From positions 62,001-126,000 of the forward strand of contig JANPIX010000004.1 of assembly GCA_031425195.1 (NCBI GenBank): 64,000 nucleotides of DNA, read 5' to 3'. Origin of the DNA: JANPIX01 sp031425195 (GTDB lineage: Bacteria; Pseudomonadota; Alphaproteobacteria; Rhodobacterales; Rhodobacteraceae). Below are positions 16,601 to 25,234 of this stretch, one piece after another. A program made the position numbers and the translations under genes. Below the pieces are notes generated by a model, which was not told the DNA's origin, ran no database searches, and saw only the letters and a list, made by a program, of their open reading frames with translations. How positions within the stretch are numbered: the first letter of the stretch is position 1; each line of letters starts with the position of its first letter.

Positions 16601-17386
16601 ATGCGCATTCTGATCACGAACGACGATGGTATCGCGGCCCCCGGTCTGGAAGTGCTGACGGAAATCGCCTTTCAGATCGCCGGGCCAAGTGGCGAGGTTT
16701 GGACTGTCGCCCCCGCCTTTGAACAATCGGGTGTGGGGCACTGCATCAGCTATACCCACCCCATGATGATCATGAAACTTGATCCCCGCCGCTATGCCGC
16801 CGAAGGCAGCCCCGCCGACTGCGTTCTTGCGGCGATCTATGATGTTCTGCGGGGCGTGCGCCCCGATCTTGTCCTGTCCGGTGTGAATCGGGGTAACAAT
16901 TCAGCGGAGAATGTTCTGTATTCCGGCACCATCGGCGGTGCGATGGAGGCGGCCCTGCAAGGCGTGCCCGCGATCGCCCTCAGTCAGTTCATGGGGCCCG
17001 CCACCGATGCCCTCGCCGATCCGTTCGAGGCGGCCCGCCTGCACGGCGCGGATGTGGTGCGCAAAATTCTCGACCGAGGTATCTGGACGCAGGATGACTA
17101 CCGCGTGTTCTACAACGTGAACTTTCCACCCGTTTCCGCCATTCATGTCAAAGGCTTGAAAGTTGCGCCGCAAGGTTTTCGCCGCAACACATCGTTCAGT
17201 GTGGAACCGCACATGTCGCCCTCTGGCCGCAAGTTCCTGTGGATCAAGGGCGGCAGTCAGCAGATGCCAACAGCGCCCGGTTCTGACGCGGCGGTCAATC
17301 TTGACGGCTATATCTCTGTCACCCCTCTGCGCGCCGATCTGACGGCGCATGACCTCTTGGCCGATCTTGAGGCACGTCTGGCATGA
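16601..17386 (+). CDS. surE: 5'/3'-nucleotidase SurE
   Basis: The 261-residue protein starts with the SurE hallmark MRILITNDDGIAAPG, with metal-binding D8 and D9, followed by the EQSGVGHCIS loop and the SGVNRGNN motif near residues 93-100. SurE hydrolyses nucleoside monophosphates in the stationary-phase survival cluster. The reading frame continues upstream of 16601, but the conserved start and AGGGGCAAGA site fix the ATG. The stop overlaps the pcm start by four bases, and nlpD-like follows. This surE-pcm-nlpD order is widely conserved. Confidence 0.95.
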   Translation: MRILITNDDGIAAPGLEVLTEIAFQIAGPSGEVWTVAPAFEQSGVGHCISYTHPMMIMKLDPRRYAAEGSPADCVLAAIYDVLRGVRPDLVLSGVNRGNNSAENVLYSGTIGGAMEAALQGVPAIALSQFMGPATDALADPFEAARLHGADVVRKILDRGIWTQDDYRVFYNVNFPPVSAIHVKGLKVAPQGFRRNTSFSVEPHMSPSGRKFLWIKGGSQQMPTAPGSDAAVNLDGYISVTPLRADLTAHDLLADLEARLA

Positions 17387-18048
17387 CATCCGACGGGCCG
17401 GACGATTTTGACAGCCCGGCAGAACGCAAGATGCGCTTTCTCTTTGCGCTTCGCTCGCGCGGGGTGACGGACGGGCGTACGCTGAACGCGATGGAAAAAG
17501 TCGATCGCGGCAGGTTTGTCACCGGCGTCTTCTCCGACCGTGCCTATGAAGACGTGCCGCTGCCCATCGGGTGCGGCCAGACGATAAGTCAGCCATCTGT
17601 TGTCGGGCTGATGACGCAGGCGCTGAATGTGCAGCCCCGCGATGTCGTGCTCGAAGTGGGCACGGGGTCTGGCTATCAGGCCGCCATCCTGTCGCACCTT
17701 GCGCGGCGCATTTATACAGTCGACCGCCACCGCCGTCTGGTGCGCGACGCCGCCGAAGTATTCCGCGCCCTTGGGCTGACCAACATCACCGCCCTGACAG
17801 CGGACGGCAGCCATGGCCTGCCCGATCAGGCGCCTTTTGACCGCATCCTTGTGACAGCCGCTGCCGAAGACCCGCCCGGCCCCCTCTTGGCGCAGATGAA
17901 GATCGGCGGTATCATGGTGCTGCCTGTCGGCCAGTCCGATGCGGTGCAAAGCCTGATCCGCGTTACCCGAACCGAACGCGGCTTTGACTATGACGAACTT
18001 CGCCCGGTGCGTTTTGTACCCCTTGTCGAAGGGCTGGGCGCCGACTAA
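17383..18048 (+). CDS. pcm: Protein-L-isoaspartate O-methyltransferase
   Basis: The 221-residue methyltransferase has the PCMT motif I VLEVGTGSGYQAAILSHL (about residues 89-106), preceded by the GCGQTISQP substrate segment, and a post-I acidic YTVDR region. It methylates isoaspartyl residues in aged proteins using S-adenosylmethionine. Its ATG overlaps the surE stop (ATGA), so the genes are translationally coupled. Length and motifs are standard. Confidence 0.94.
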   Translation: MTSDGPDDFDSPAERKMRFLFALRSRGVTDGRTLNAMEKVDRGRFVTGVFSDRAYEDVPLPIGCGQTISQPSVVGLMTQALNVQPRDVVLEVGTGSGYQAAILSHLARRIYTVDRHRRLVRDAAEVFRALGLTNITALTADGSHGLPDQAPFDRILVTAAAEDPPGPLLAQMKIGGIMVLPVGQSDAVQSLIRVTRTERGFDYDELRPVRFVPLVEGLGAD

Positions 18049-18101
18049 CGCAGGAATGACGACCATACCGGGGCCAACCCGGACAACAAGAAGGCCGAGC
18101 A

Positions 18102-19319
18102 ATGATCCGTTCCCCCGCCACCATCCGCGCGCTGTGCGCTGGAACCGCCCTGACCCTGATCGCCGCCTGCGGCGGAGGGGGCGGCGGCGGCGGCGCGTTT
18201 GACTGGGATTTGCGGCGCGGGATCGGCGGCTCGCTCAGCACATCAGAGGCGGCGCTACAGGCCACCGGGAACCGTCCTGCGGCGGATGCCAAAGGCGTGA
18301 TCAGCTATCCCGGATATCAGGTGGCCGTGGCACAGCGCGGCGACACAGTGGAAACCGTGGCTGGCCGCATCGGTCTGCCCGCCGCCGAACTGGCAATCTA
18401 TAACGCGCTGCGTCCCGCAGACCCGCTTCGTCCCGGTGAAATTCTGGCCCTGCCGCGCCGCGTGGCCTCGCTCGCAGGGCCGGTCGCTGGCACCGGCGCT
18501 GTCATCGGCGCACCTGTCAGCACAGGCGGGATCACCACGGGTGGCATCGACGTCACATCACTTGCCGGCGGTGCCATCGACCGCGCGGCCCCCCCACTTG
18601 CGGCCCAACCTGCCCCCGCGGTTGTCAGTGGCCCCGAACCCGGCCGCCACCGCGTTGCACGCGGCGAAACCGCCTTTACCATCGCGCGCTCCTACAACAT
18701 CAGCGCCAAGGCGCTGGCCGAATGGAACGGGCTTGGCGCGGACATGGGCGTGCGCGAAGGGCAGACCCTGCTGATCCCGACGGCCCTGTCTCAACAGCCC
18801 CCGGCCGCCCTTTCGGATGCCAGCGTCCCCGGACAGGGCACGCCCACCCCGGTGCCGCCGTCTGCCGCCAAACCCCTGCCCGATGAACAGATCGAACCTG
18901 CCGCCACCGCCGAACCCGCAGGCACACCTGCCAGCCCCGACCTTGGGGCCACACGGACGGGCGCATCCGCCGCAAAATTCTCGTTGCCGGTCGACGGCAA
19001 GATCATCCGCACCTTCGCGCCGCCGAAAAGCCTTGGCCTTGATTTCTCCTCCGCCCCGGGGGCCAACGTTCGCGCCGCCGCTGACGGCACGGTTGCCGCT
19101 GTCACCAAGGATACCGACGGCACGGCCATCGTCATCCTGCGCCACGCGAACAACCTGCTGACGGTATACGGCGGCGTCGACGGTGTAACCGTCAGCAAAG
19201 GGGCCAGCGTGTCGCGCGGGTCCACCTTCGCCAAGGTGCGCGCGTCGTCGAACCCGTTCCTGCATTTCGAAGTGCGCCAGGGCTTTGATGCCGTTGATCC
19301 CGGACCCTATCTGAACTGA
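18102..19319 (+). CDS. nlpD: NlpD-like lipoprotein with two LysM and a degenerate LytM domain
   Basis: The 405-residue protein has a lipoprotein signal with lipobox LIAAC at about residues 19-23, then a glycine run. A LysM near residues 70-112 (QRGDTVETVAGRIGLP) and a second near 184-226 (ARGETAFTIARSYNIS) follow. A Pro/Ala-rich linker leads to a C-terminal LytM domain. The metal ligands expected in active M23 peptidases appear lost: SLGLDF replaces HxGxD and FLHFEV replaces HLHFE. That is the state of amidase activators such as NlpD and EnvC. It probably activates septal murein amidases from the outer membrane. Confidence 0.85.
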   Translation: MIRSPATIRALCAGTALTLIAACGGGGGGGGAFDWDLRRGIGGSLSTSEAALQATGNRPAADAKGVISYPGYQVAVAQRGDTVETVAGRIGLPAAELAIYNALRPADPLRPGEILALPRRVASLAGPVAGTGAVIGAPVSTGGITTGGIDVTSLAGGAIDRAAPPLAAQPAPAVVSGPEPGRHRVARGETAFTIARSYNISAKALAEWNGLGADMGVREGQTLLIPTALSQQPPAALSDASVPGQGTPTPVPPSAAKPLPDEQIEPAATAEPAGTPASPDLGATRTGASAAKFSLPVDGKIIRTFAPPKSLGLDFSSAPGANVRAAADGTVAAVTKDTDGTAIVILRHANNLLTVYGGVDGVTVSKGASVSRGSTFAKVRASSNPFLHFEVRQGFDAVDPGPYLN

Positions 19320-19375
19320 GGCATCGGCCTGTCATGTCACGCTGACGCTACAAGTTGGCGTGTTGCGGGAGCAGC

Positions 19376-20221
19376 TTATCCGGAAACCCGAACCCCGCGC
19401 CGCGCCGCCAGATCCAGAAAGAACTGCCAAGCAACCCGCCCCGACCGTGCGCCCCGCGTGGCCTGCCATTCGATTGCTTCGGCGCGCAGCACGTCAGCGC
19501 CGATCTCGATCCCGTAAGCCGCGCAATAGCCTTCGATCATCGCCAGATATTCATCCTGCGAACAGGGATGAAAGCCAAGCCACAACCCAAACCTGTCAGA
19601 CAGCGATACCTTTTCCTCCACCGCCTCTGACGGGCTGATGGCGGTGGATCTTTCGTTTTCGATCATGTCGCGCGGCATCAGGTGCCGCCGGTTCGATGTC
19701 GCATACAGGATCACATTGTCGGGCCGCCCTTCGATCCCGCCATCCAGAACCGCCTTGAGCGATTTGTAATGCTGATCATCATGGCTAAACGACAGATCAT
19801 CGCAAAACAGGATGAACTGTTGTTCCACCCCCCGCAATTGCGCCAGCAAACGGTGCACCGAGGGCAAATCCTCGCGGCTCAATTCCACGATCTTCAAGGG
19901 CAGGCCCTCGGCGCGCACCTTGGCATGGGCCGCCTTGACCAGACTGGATTTCCCCATGCCCCGCGCACCCCACAACAGCGCGTTGTTGGCGGGCAACCCC
20001 TTGGCAAAGTGCCGCGTGTTTTCCAGCAGGATGTCGCGCGCCCGACCAACGCCGATCAGAAGGTCGATATCCACCCGCGCCACATGCAGAACGGCCGTCA
20101 ATCGGTCGGGACCCGTGTGCCAGGCAAACGCATCCGCCGCCGCGAAGTCGGGTCGCGCCATCGGTGCCGGGCTGATACGCTCCAGCGCCGCCGCAATACG
20201 TTCCAGCGGGTCTGCCGTCAT
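19376..20221 (-). CDS. DUF815 family AAA-type ATPase
   Basis: The 281-residue protein contains Walker A GARGMGKSSLVKA, Walker B FILFCDDLSF and a sensor-like YATSNRRHLMPR, the layout of the DUF815 (YifB-neighbour) ATP-binding family. Its role is unknown. The ATG at 20221 overlaps the tatC stop by four bases, so it is the distal gene of the tat operon; an upstream in-frame extension lies inside tatC and is not used. It is convergent with the nlpD-like gene. Confidence 0.82.
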   Translation of the reverse strand: MTADPLERIAAALERISPAPMARPDFAAADAFAWHTGPDRLTAVLHVARVDIDLLIGVGRARDILLENTRHFAKGLPANNALLWGARGMGKSSLVKAAHAKVRAEGLPLKIVELSREDLPSVHRLLAQLRGVEQQFILFCDDLSFSHDDQHYKSLKAVLDGGIEGRPDNVILYATSNRRHLMPRDMIENERSTAISPSEAVEEKVSLSDRFGLWLGFHPCSQDEYLAMIEGYCAAYGIEIGADVLRAEAIEWQATRGARSGRVAWQFFLDLAARRGVRVSG

Positions 20222-21078
20222 GCCTTGCCCGATGCCTCGGCCTCGTCCTCCAGCCCTTCGTCGACCCATGTGCCGTCAGCCCGCATCTGCGCCTCACGCT
20301 TCCGCTCGATCCGGGCGATCAGGAAGATGGAAACCTCGTAAAGTGGATAGATCGCCGAAAACAAAATGATCTGTGACATGACATCCGGCGGTGTCGCAAT
20401 CGCCGCCACGATCAGGATCAGCACCACGGCATATTTCCGCATGCCGCGCAGGCCGCGCGATGACACCATACCGGCCTTGCCCATCAAGGTAAGCAAGACG
20501 GGAAGCTGGAAACAGATGCCGAACGCCATCAGGAAACTGGTGGTCAGCGCCAGATATTGCTCCATGGAGCCCTGAAACACCACGCCCGCCGGTGCGGTTG
20601 AAGACCCGTCAACCACCCCGGACCCAGCAAAATTCTGCTGAAAGCCCAGAAAGAAGTCAAACGCGGTGGGCAACACGACATAAAACGCAAAGCCCGCGCC
20701 AAAGATGAACATCAGGGGCGACGCAATCAGAAACGGCAGGAACGCATTCTTTTCCTGCCGGTACAAACCGGGTGCCACGAACCGCCAAAGCTGGAACGCT
20801 ATGACCGGGAAGGATATCGCAAGCCCGCCCAGAACCGAAATCTTGATGGCGACAAAGAAGCCTTCCTGCAGCTTGATCAGCACCAGACCGCATTCCTCGG
20901 ACCGTCTAGCCAGCGATTCGCAGATCGGCTGGGTCAGAAAGTTGAAGATCGGGTTCCAGATGCTGAAACAGATCAGCATACCCACCAGAAACGCGCCAAG
21001 CGAATACAGGATACGTGTCCGCAGTTCCTTCAGATGCTCGATAAGCGGTGCCGAACTGTCATCGATTTCGTCCTGCAT
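20218..21078 (-). CDS. tatC: Sec-independent protein translocase TatC
   Basis: The 286-residue membrane protein has six predicted helices and the conserved N-terminal IEHLKELRTRIL motif, the PxxxFxxPxx-type first periplasmic loop and the FLGFGICFQLPVLL-like fifth-helix region (seen here as MAFGICFQLP). TatC recognises twin-arginine signals. The charged C-terminal tail is longer than in E. coli, as is common in alphaproteobacteria. The start ATG shares its A with the tatB TGA (TGATG). Confidence 0.95.
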   Translation of the reverse strand: MQDEIDDSSAPLIEHLKELRTRILYSLGAFLVGMLICFSIWNPIFNFLTQPICESLARRSEECGLVLIKLQEGFFVAIKISVLGGLAISFPVIAFQLWRFVAPGLYRQEKNAFLPFLIASPLMFIFGAGFAFYVVLPTAFDFFLGFQQNFAGSGVVDGSSTAPAGVVFQGSMEQYLALTTSFLMAFGICFQLPVLLTLMGKAGMVSSRGLRGMRKYAVVLILIVAAIATPPDVMSQIILFSAIYPLYEVSIFLIARIERKREAQMRADGTWVDEGLEDEAEASGKA

Positions 21079-21704
21079 CACGCATCACCTTCCGTCGGTG
21101 CAACCTTCTTGCGCGGCGCGCGCGGCTTTTTGGGTGGCGTGTCGTCGGGTGCAACTATGACGGCCTTGGCCCGCGGTTTGGCCACTTTGGGTGCCACAGG
21201 CGCATCAATAGCCTTCAACTTGTCCGTCGTTTCCTTGATCACAGCCCGTTTCGCGGCCTGCTTGTCGGCCATCGCCTGCGTTGCAGGCCCCATTGAAGGC
21301 TTTGCCTGGGCGATGGTCGGAATAACCGGAACAGTGGCCGCCGGGGTGGCGGAAACCGGCGTCAAACTCGACCCCGTACCTGCCGTTACCGGCGGAGGCG
21401 CTGCAGCTTTCGGAGTTGCTGCTTTCAACGGGTCCCACTTTTCGAACTTGCTTGCGGCATCCTTCACCGCGTCAAGCCCCAGGCTTTTGGCCGAGGTCGT
21501 GGCCCGAAGATCCGCCGCAACGTCGCGAATGCCGCTTTCCTTGGCCGCCTGATCCATCGCCCGCTGAAAGTCACGCGCCATCGACCGCATCTTTGCGGTG
21601 AACCGGCCCATGGTGCGGAACATGTCGGGCAAATCCTTGGGGCCGATCACGATCAGGGCGACCACGCCGATCAGCATCAATTCGGCCCAGCCGATATCAA
21701 GCAT
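21078..21704 (-). CDS. tatB: Twin-arginine translocase subunit TatB
   Basis: The 208-residue protein has the TatB N-terminus: a short helix MLDIGWAELMLIGVVALIVIGPKDLP ending at the conserved G-P hinge, followed by an amphipathic helix beginning MFRTMGRFTAKMRSMAR. A long Ala/Pro/Lys-rich tail ends PRAPRKKVAPTEGDA. TatB forms the substrate-binding complex with TatC. It lies 34 bases downstream of tatA and overlaps tatC. Confidence 0.93.
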   Translation of the reverse strand: MLDIGWAELMLIGVVALIVIGPKDLPDMFRTMGRFTAKMRSMARDFQRAMDQAAKESGIRDVAADLRATTSAKSLGLDAVKDAASKFEKWDPLKAATPKAAAPPPVTAGTGSSLTPVSATPAATVPVIPTIAQAKPSMGPATQAMADKQAAKRAVIKETTDKLKAIDAPVAPKVAKPRAKAVIVAPDDTPPKKPRAPRKKVAPTEGDA

Positions 21705-21738
21705 CTTTCATCCGCCTGTCTGCAACTGTGAAAAGGCT

Positions 21739-21954
21739 TTACGCCTTGTCTTTTTCCGCCATCACCGGGGTCACGTCGCGCGCCGTTTCCACGGCTTCGG
21801 CCTCGGCCTCTTTCTGGCCATCCGTCACACCGCGTTTGAACGCAGTGATGCCCTTGCCCACTTCGCCCATCAACGACGACACTTTGCCGCGCCCAAACAG
21901 CACCAGCAGGACGACACCAATGATCAGGATTTCGGTAATACCAAACCGACCCAT
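21739..21954 (-). CDS. tatA: Twin-arginine translocase subunit TatA
   Basis: The 71-residue protein has a membrane helix ITEILIIGVVLLVLFGRGKVSSLM with the FGRGK hinge, then an amphipathic helix (GEVGKGITAFKRGV) and an acidic tail. TatA oligomers form the translocation passage. The ATG at 21954 is set by a GAGGAG site a few bases upstream; the open frame extends further without TatA-like sequence. It is the first gene of the tat operon. Confidence 0.94.
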   Translation of the reverse strand: MGRFGITEILIIGVVLLVLFGRGKVSSLMGEVGKGITAFKRGVTDGQKEAEAEAVETARDVTPVMAEKDKA

Positions 21955-22029
21955 CGCTTTACTCCTCAGCTGCGACTGAACCGCCGCGTTTCCGTTGCCC
22001 GATACATACGCGGCACCGCGGCGTGCGAT

Positions 22030-22071
22030 AACCCGGTTTCGTGCCCGCCGGGTTGACTGCTGACAGCCTGT
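22030..22071. promoter_or_regulatory. Inverted repeats in the tatA / WYL-regulator divergent region
   Basis: Two inverted repeats sit side by side between the divergent genes. AACCCGG at 22030 pairs with CCGGGTT at 22048, and CTGACA pairs with TGTCAG within 22060-22077. Either could be an operator for the WYL regulator that starts at 22249. No function is shown by sequence. Confidence 0.3.
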
Positions 22072-22248
22072 TGTCAGTTGCCCCGGCGCAGATGCAGTGA
22101 TCACTGATGGGGGTGACGCTTCATCCCTTTGAAACCGGCATTCTCAACCATCTTTTCGTCGCTTCGTGCCGTGCAGCAATCGCAGCAACTGACACTCTTC
22201 GCCGATTGGGTGATTGACGGCAGCACAGCGCACAGTCAGGTTTACCCC

Positions 22249-22959
22249 ATGCGCCGCACCGACCGCCTTTTCGAGATGATCCAGATCCTGCGCGACGGCA
22301 GATTGCACCGCGCGTCCGACATGGCAGAGCGGCTTGAGGTGTCCGTCCGCACCATCTGGCGCGACATGACCACTCTGATGGCCAGCGGCCTGCCGGTCGA
22401 AGGGGAACGAGGTGTCGGATACATCTTGCGAAGCCCGATCACCCTGCCCCCCATGATCCTGACCCCGGAAGAGATGGAGGCGCTGCGTCTGGGCGTGCGG
22501 TTGGTGGCCGAAGGTGCCGATCCCGGATTGCAGCGGGGCGCCCGAAGTCTCGCCTCCAAGATCGCCGCCGTCATGCCGCAAGGCCCGACCGAAGACCCGG
22601 ATGATCTGTTTGTGTTCACCGGCGACGAAGTGGCCCGTGCCGCACCCCATCTGCCGATCCTGCGCCGTGCCATCCGCCTGCGCGAACGTCTCAGCATCCG
22701 CTACATCGACGACAATGACCAACAGACCCACCGCGATATCCGGCCGCTGCAACTGGAATTCTGGGGGCGTGTCTGGACGCTTGCGGCCTATTGCGAGGCG
22801 CGGATGGATTTCCGCACCTTCCGCATCGACCGCATCGTGCAAGCCATCGAAACGGGAGAGGCTTATCCAGATGAAGAAGGCCGCCGCCTGCGCGATTACA
22901 AGGCCCGGTTCGGCCCGCGCGGGCCTGTACCAACAGGGTCCGACGCCGGGAACACATAA
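22249..22959 (+). CDS. YafY-type HTH and WYL domain transcriptional regulator
   Basis: The 236-residue protein starts MRRTDRLFEMIQILRDG with an HTH_11 domain (RASDMAERLEVSVRTIWRDM), typical of DeoR/YafY-type regulators, and a GERGVGYIL wing. A C-terminal WYL domain follows (RERLSIRYIDDN ... RPLQLEFWGRVWTLAAYCEAR). WYL proteins sense nucleic-acid or other ligands; the target here is unknown. The ATG at 22249 is preferred to an upstream TTG because the HTH begins there. The 3' end overlaps the convergent ABC gene by 64 bases. Confidence 0.85.
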   Translation: MRRTDRLFEMIQILRDGRLHRASDMAERLEVSVRTIWRDMTTLMASGLPVEGERGVGYILRSPITLPPMILTPEEMEALRLGVRLVAEGADPGLQRGARSLASKIAAVMPQGPTEDPDDLFVFTGDEVARAAPHLPILRRAIRLRERLSIRYIDDNDQQTHRDIRPLQLEFWGRVWTLAAYCEARMDFRTFRIDRIVQAIETGEAYPDEEGRRLRDYKARFGPRGPVPTGSDAGNT

Positions 22960-24014
22960 CACCTGTCCCGCCGGATCATCAGCCACAGAACAGTGCCGGT
23001 TTTCGGCAAGAACACATTGGGCACCGATGCCGTCATGCGCAGGGCACTGCCGTCGATCTGAAACTCCACCAGACTGTCACGCCCCAGAAACCGCGACCGG
23101 ATGACCGTTGCCCGCGCCGCCGTGCCATCCCCCGCCGTTGGGTTCGGCCCACGCCCGCCCCGATCCAGGTCGATCTTCACATGCTGCGGGCGGATCACGA
23201 TATCCACCTCTGCCCCGTCCACCTGCCCCGGCGTCAGAAAATCGCCGAACGGTGTGCGGGTCAGCGCGCCAAGGCTCGTGCCCCGGATCACGTTGATGTC
23301 GCTGAAGAACGCCGCCGCAGCCTTGTCATTGGGCGCGTTATAGACGTTGTAGGGCGCGCCGCGCTGCACGATCCGCCCGCCGCGCATCAGGGCAATCTCG
23401 TCCCCCATCCGCATCGCTTCGTCTGGTTCATGCGTGACCAGCAGAACGGCCGTCCCTTCGGATTTGAGCACATCCAGCGTGTCGTCGCGAATGCCATCGC
23501 GCAACCGGTTGTCCAGCCCGGAAAACGGCTCGTCCATCAGCATCACGCGCGGACTGGGGGCAAGCGCGCGCGCCAGTGCCACCCGCTGCTGTTCGCCACC
23601 CGAAAGCTCGTGCGGGCGTTTCCCGCCAAAGCCCTGCAGACTGACCCGCTCCAGCAGCATGTCAATCCGGCGCGCTGCATCGGATTTGCGGTTGCGCAGG
23701 CCAAAGCCCACGTTCTGCGCCACCGAAAGATGCGGAAACAACGCGAAATCCTGAAACATCAGCCCGACGGAACGGCCTTCGGGCGGCACATGATAATGAC
23801 CCGCTTCCACCACCGTGCCGTCAATCAGCACCTCGCCCCGGTCCGGCCGCTCGATCCCCGCGATCATCCGCAGCGTCGTTGATTTGCCACAGCCGGATGG
23901 CCCCAGAAGGCAGGTCACCTGCCCCGGTGCCACAGTCAGCGACACGTCATCAACCACGGGCTTGCCCGAAAATGCCCGCGTCAGCCCCCGTATTTCAAGC
24001 CGAGGTGCAGTCAT
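22896..24014 (-). CDS. ABC transporter ATPase, iron(III)/FbpC-like
   Basis: The 372-residue ATPase has Walker A GPSGCGKST (about 38-46), Q-loop in LMFQDFALFPHLS, signature LSGGEQQRVALARAL (137-151), Walker B VMLMDEPFSGLD and a C-terminal TOBE-like regulatory domain. The pattern is that of importer ATPases of the Fe3+/spermidine/sulfate class, closest in style to FbpC. No permease or binding-protein gene adjoins it, so it is an orphan here and its transport partner is unknown. Its 3' end overlaps the WYL regulator gene. Confidence 0.8.
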   Translation of the reverse strand: MTAPRLEIRGLTRAFSGKPVVDDVSLTVAPGQVTCLLGPSGCGKSTTLRMIAGIERPDRGEVLIDGTVVEAGHYHVPPEGRSVGLMFQDFALFPHLSVAQNVGFGLRNRKSDAARRIDMLLERVSLQGFGGKRPHELSGGEQQRVALARALAPSPRVMLMDEPFSGLDNRLRDGIRDDTLDVLKSEGTAVLLVTHEPDEAMRMGDEIALMRGGRIVQRGAPYNVYNAPNDKAAAAFFSDINVIRGTSLGALTRTPFGDFLTPGQVDGAEVDIVIRPQHVKIDLDRGGRGPNPTAGDGTAARATVIRSRFLGRDSLVEFQIDGSALRMTASVPNVFLPKTGTVLWLMIRRDRCYVFPASDPVGTGPRGPNRAL

Positions 24015-24082
24015 CTCGCCCCGTATCCGACAAATTCCATCGGGTTTGACCTATCAGCCCGCACCGGCCCAGACAAGACGGC

Positions 24083-25114
24083 TCACAGGATGAAATCGGC
24101 CCCGCTCAACGCGCCTGTGCCGTTCAGCACAAAGCGGAATTCGGCATCGCGGTCGGCATCCATGTTCAATTCGACCCAGCGCTCGCCGCCCTTCTGGATC
24201 ACATGCACCTGCCCTGCCGCCGTGAACGCTTTTGCGCCGATGAACCTGAAGGCCTGATCTCCGGCGGCGGAACCGGCGTCGATCTGCGACAGATCGATAT
24301 CATCCACGCCGCGCTGGAAATCCGTGATCCGGTCGCGCACGCCCCGCTCCAGCCCCGACTCGGCCAGTGCCGCAAACACGAACACATCGGCCCCGGCGGC
24401 CCCCGTCATACGGTCAGCACCAAGCCCGCCATTGATGCGATCATCCGCAGCCGAGCCCCAGATCGTATCATTCCCGCCCTCGCCGTTGATCAGGCCGTCG
24501 ATCTCGCCGAACCGGCTGTCGAACACTCCGTTCCCGTCGCCAAGCAGCACGTCACCCGTGATCACGCCATTGTTGCGTACCACGTTCGGCCCATCCAACA
24601 GATCGATGGCAGAAGAGGTGCTGGAAATGATGCCATGATTGACGATCAGGATTCTCCCGATATTGGTAAACTGATCCGCACCGATGGCCGTGCCGCCCGC
24701 CGCGACGATTGTGCCGAAGTTATGGATTGTTGTCGTGATTGGGTTTAACTCGTCCGCGGCATACGCAACCGCGAACCCGTTTACCGATGCGATACTGCCG
24801 TAGTTGACCAGCGTATTTTCATCGCCCAGCAGCGATACCGCGCCAAAGTTGGTGGCCCCGCCCATCGCGATGACGCTCGCCGTCTCGGTCAGCACAATGT
24901 TGCAGACATTCGTCCACACCAGTAATGCCGTCGGCCCAACACTTTGCAACGTTCCGGCGATGATGGCGCTGATCGTGCTTGTGCCAATATCAAGCGTCAG
25001 GGCACCCGTCGGTGACCCATCCGAAGCATTCGTCAGCGTAACGCCCGCCTCCATCAAAACGGTGCTGATGGATTGCGTGACGAAGGTCACACCGCCATCC
25101 GTGTCGATAATCAT
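24083..25114 (-). CDS. RTX-type calcium-binding protein, first of a tandem pair
   Basis: The 343-residue protein has no signal peptide. Its first 190 residues are Ser/Thr/Asn/Ile/Val-rich and repetitive (ITNIGRILIVNHGIISST style), suggesting a beta-helix. Calcium-binding nonapeptides follow (GGNDTIWGS, NGGLGADRM, AGAAGADVF style), then a C-terminal module with ITDFQRGVDDIDLSQIDA and an EFRFVLNGTGALSGADFIL end. This is the layout of type I-secreted RTX proteins. It is paralogous to the next gene. Function (adhesin, matrix) is unknown. Confidence 0.8.
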   Translation of the reverse strand: MIIDTDGGVTFVTQSISTVLMEAGVTLTNASDGSPTGALTLDIGTSTISAIIAGTLQSVGPTALLVWTNVCNIVLTETASVIAMGGATNFGAVSLLGDENTLVNYGSIASVNGFAVAYAADELNPITTTIHNFGTIVAAGGTAIGADQFTNIGRILIVNHGIISSTSSAIDLLDGPNVVRNNGVITGDVLLGDGNGVFDSRFGEIDGLINGEGGNDTIWGSAADDRINGGLGADRMTGAAGADVFVFAALAESGLERGVRDRITDFQRGVDDIDLSQIDAGSAAGDQAFRFIGAKAFTAAGQVHVIQKGGERWVELNMDADRDAEFRFVLNGTGALSGADFIL

Positions 25115-25234
25115 GTTTTGCCCTTCCCCGGCTGAAATCCCGGTCAGACTGGCGGAATTTCGGCATCTGTCAACGTGCAGATTGCCGTAGCGTCAGAAAG
25201 TGAAACATGGCTCTGAAACACGCGCCTCCTGCCG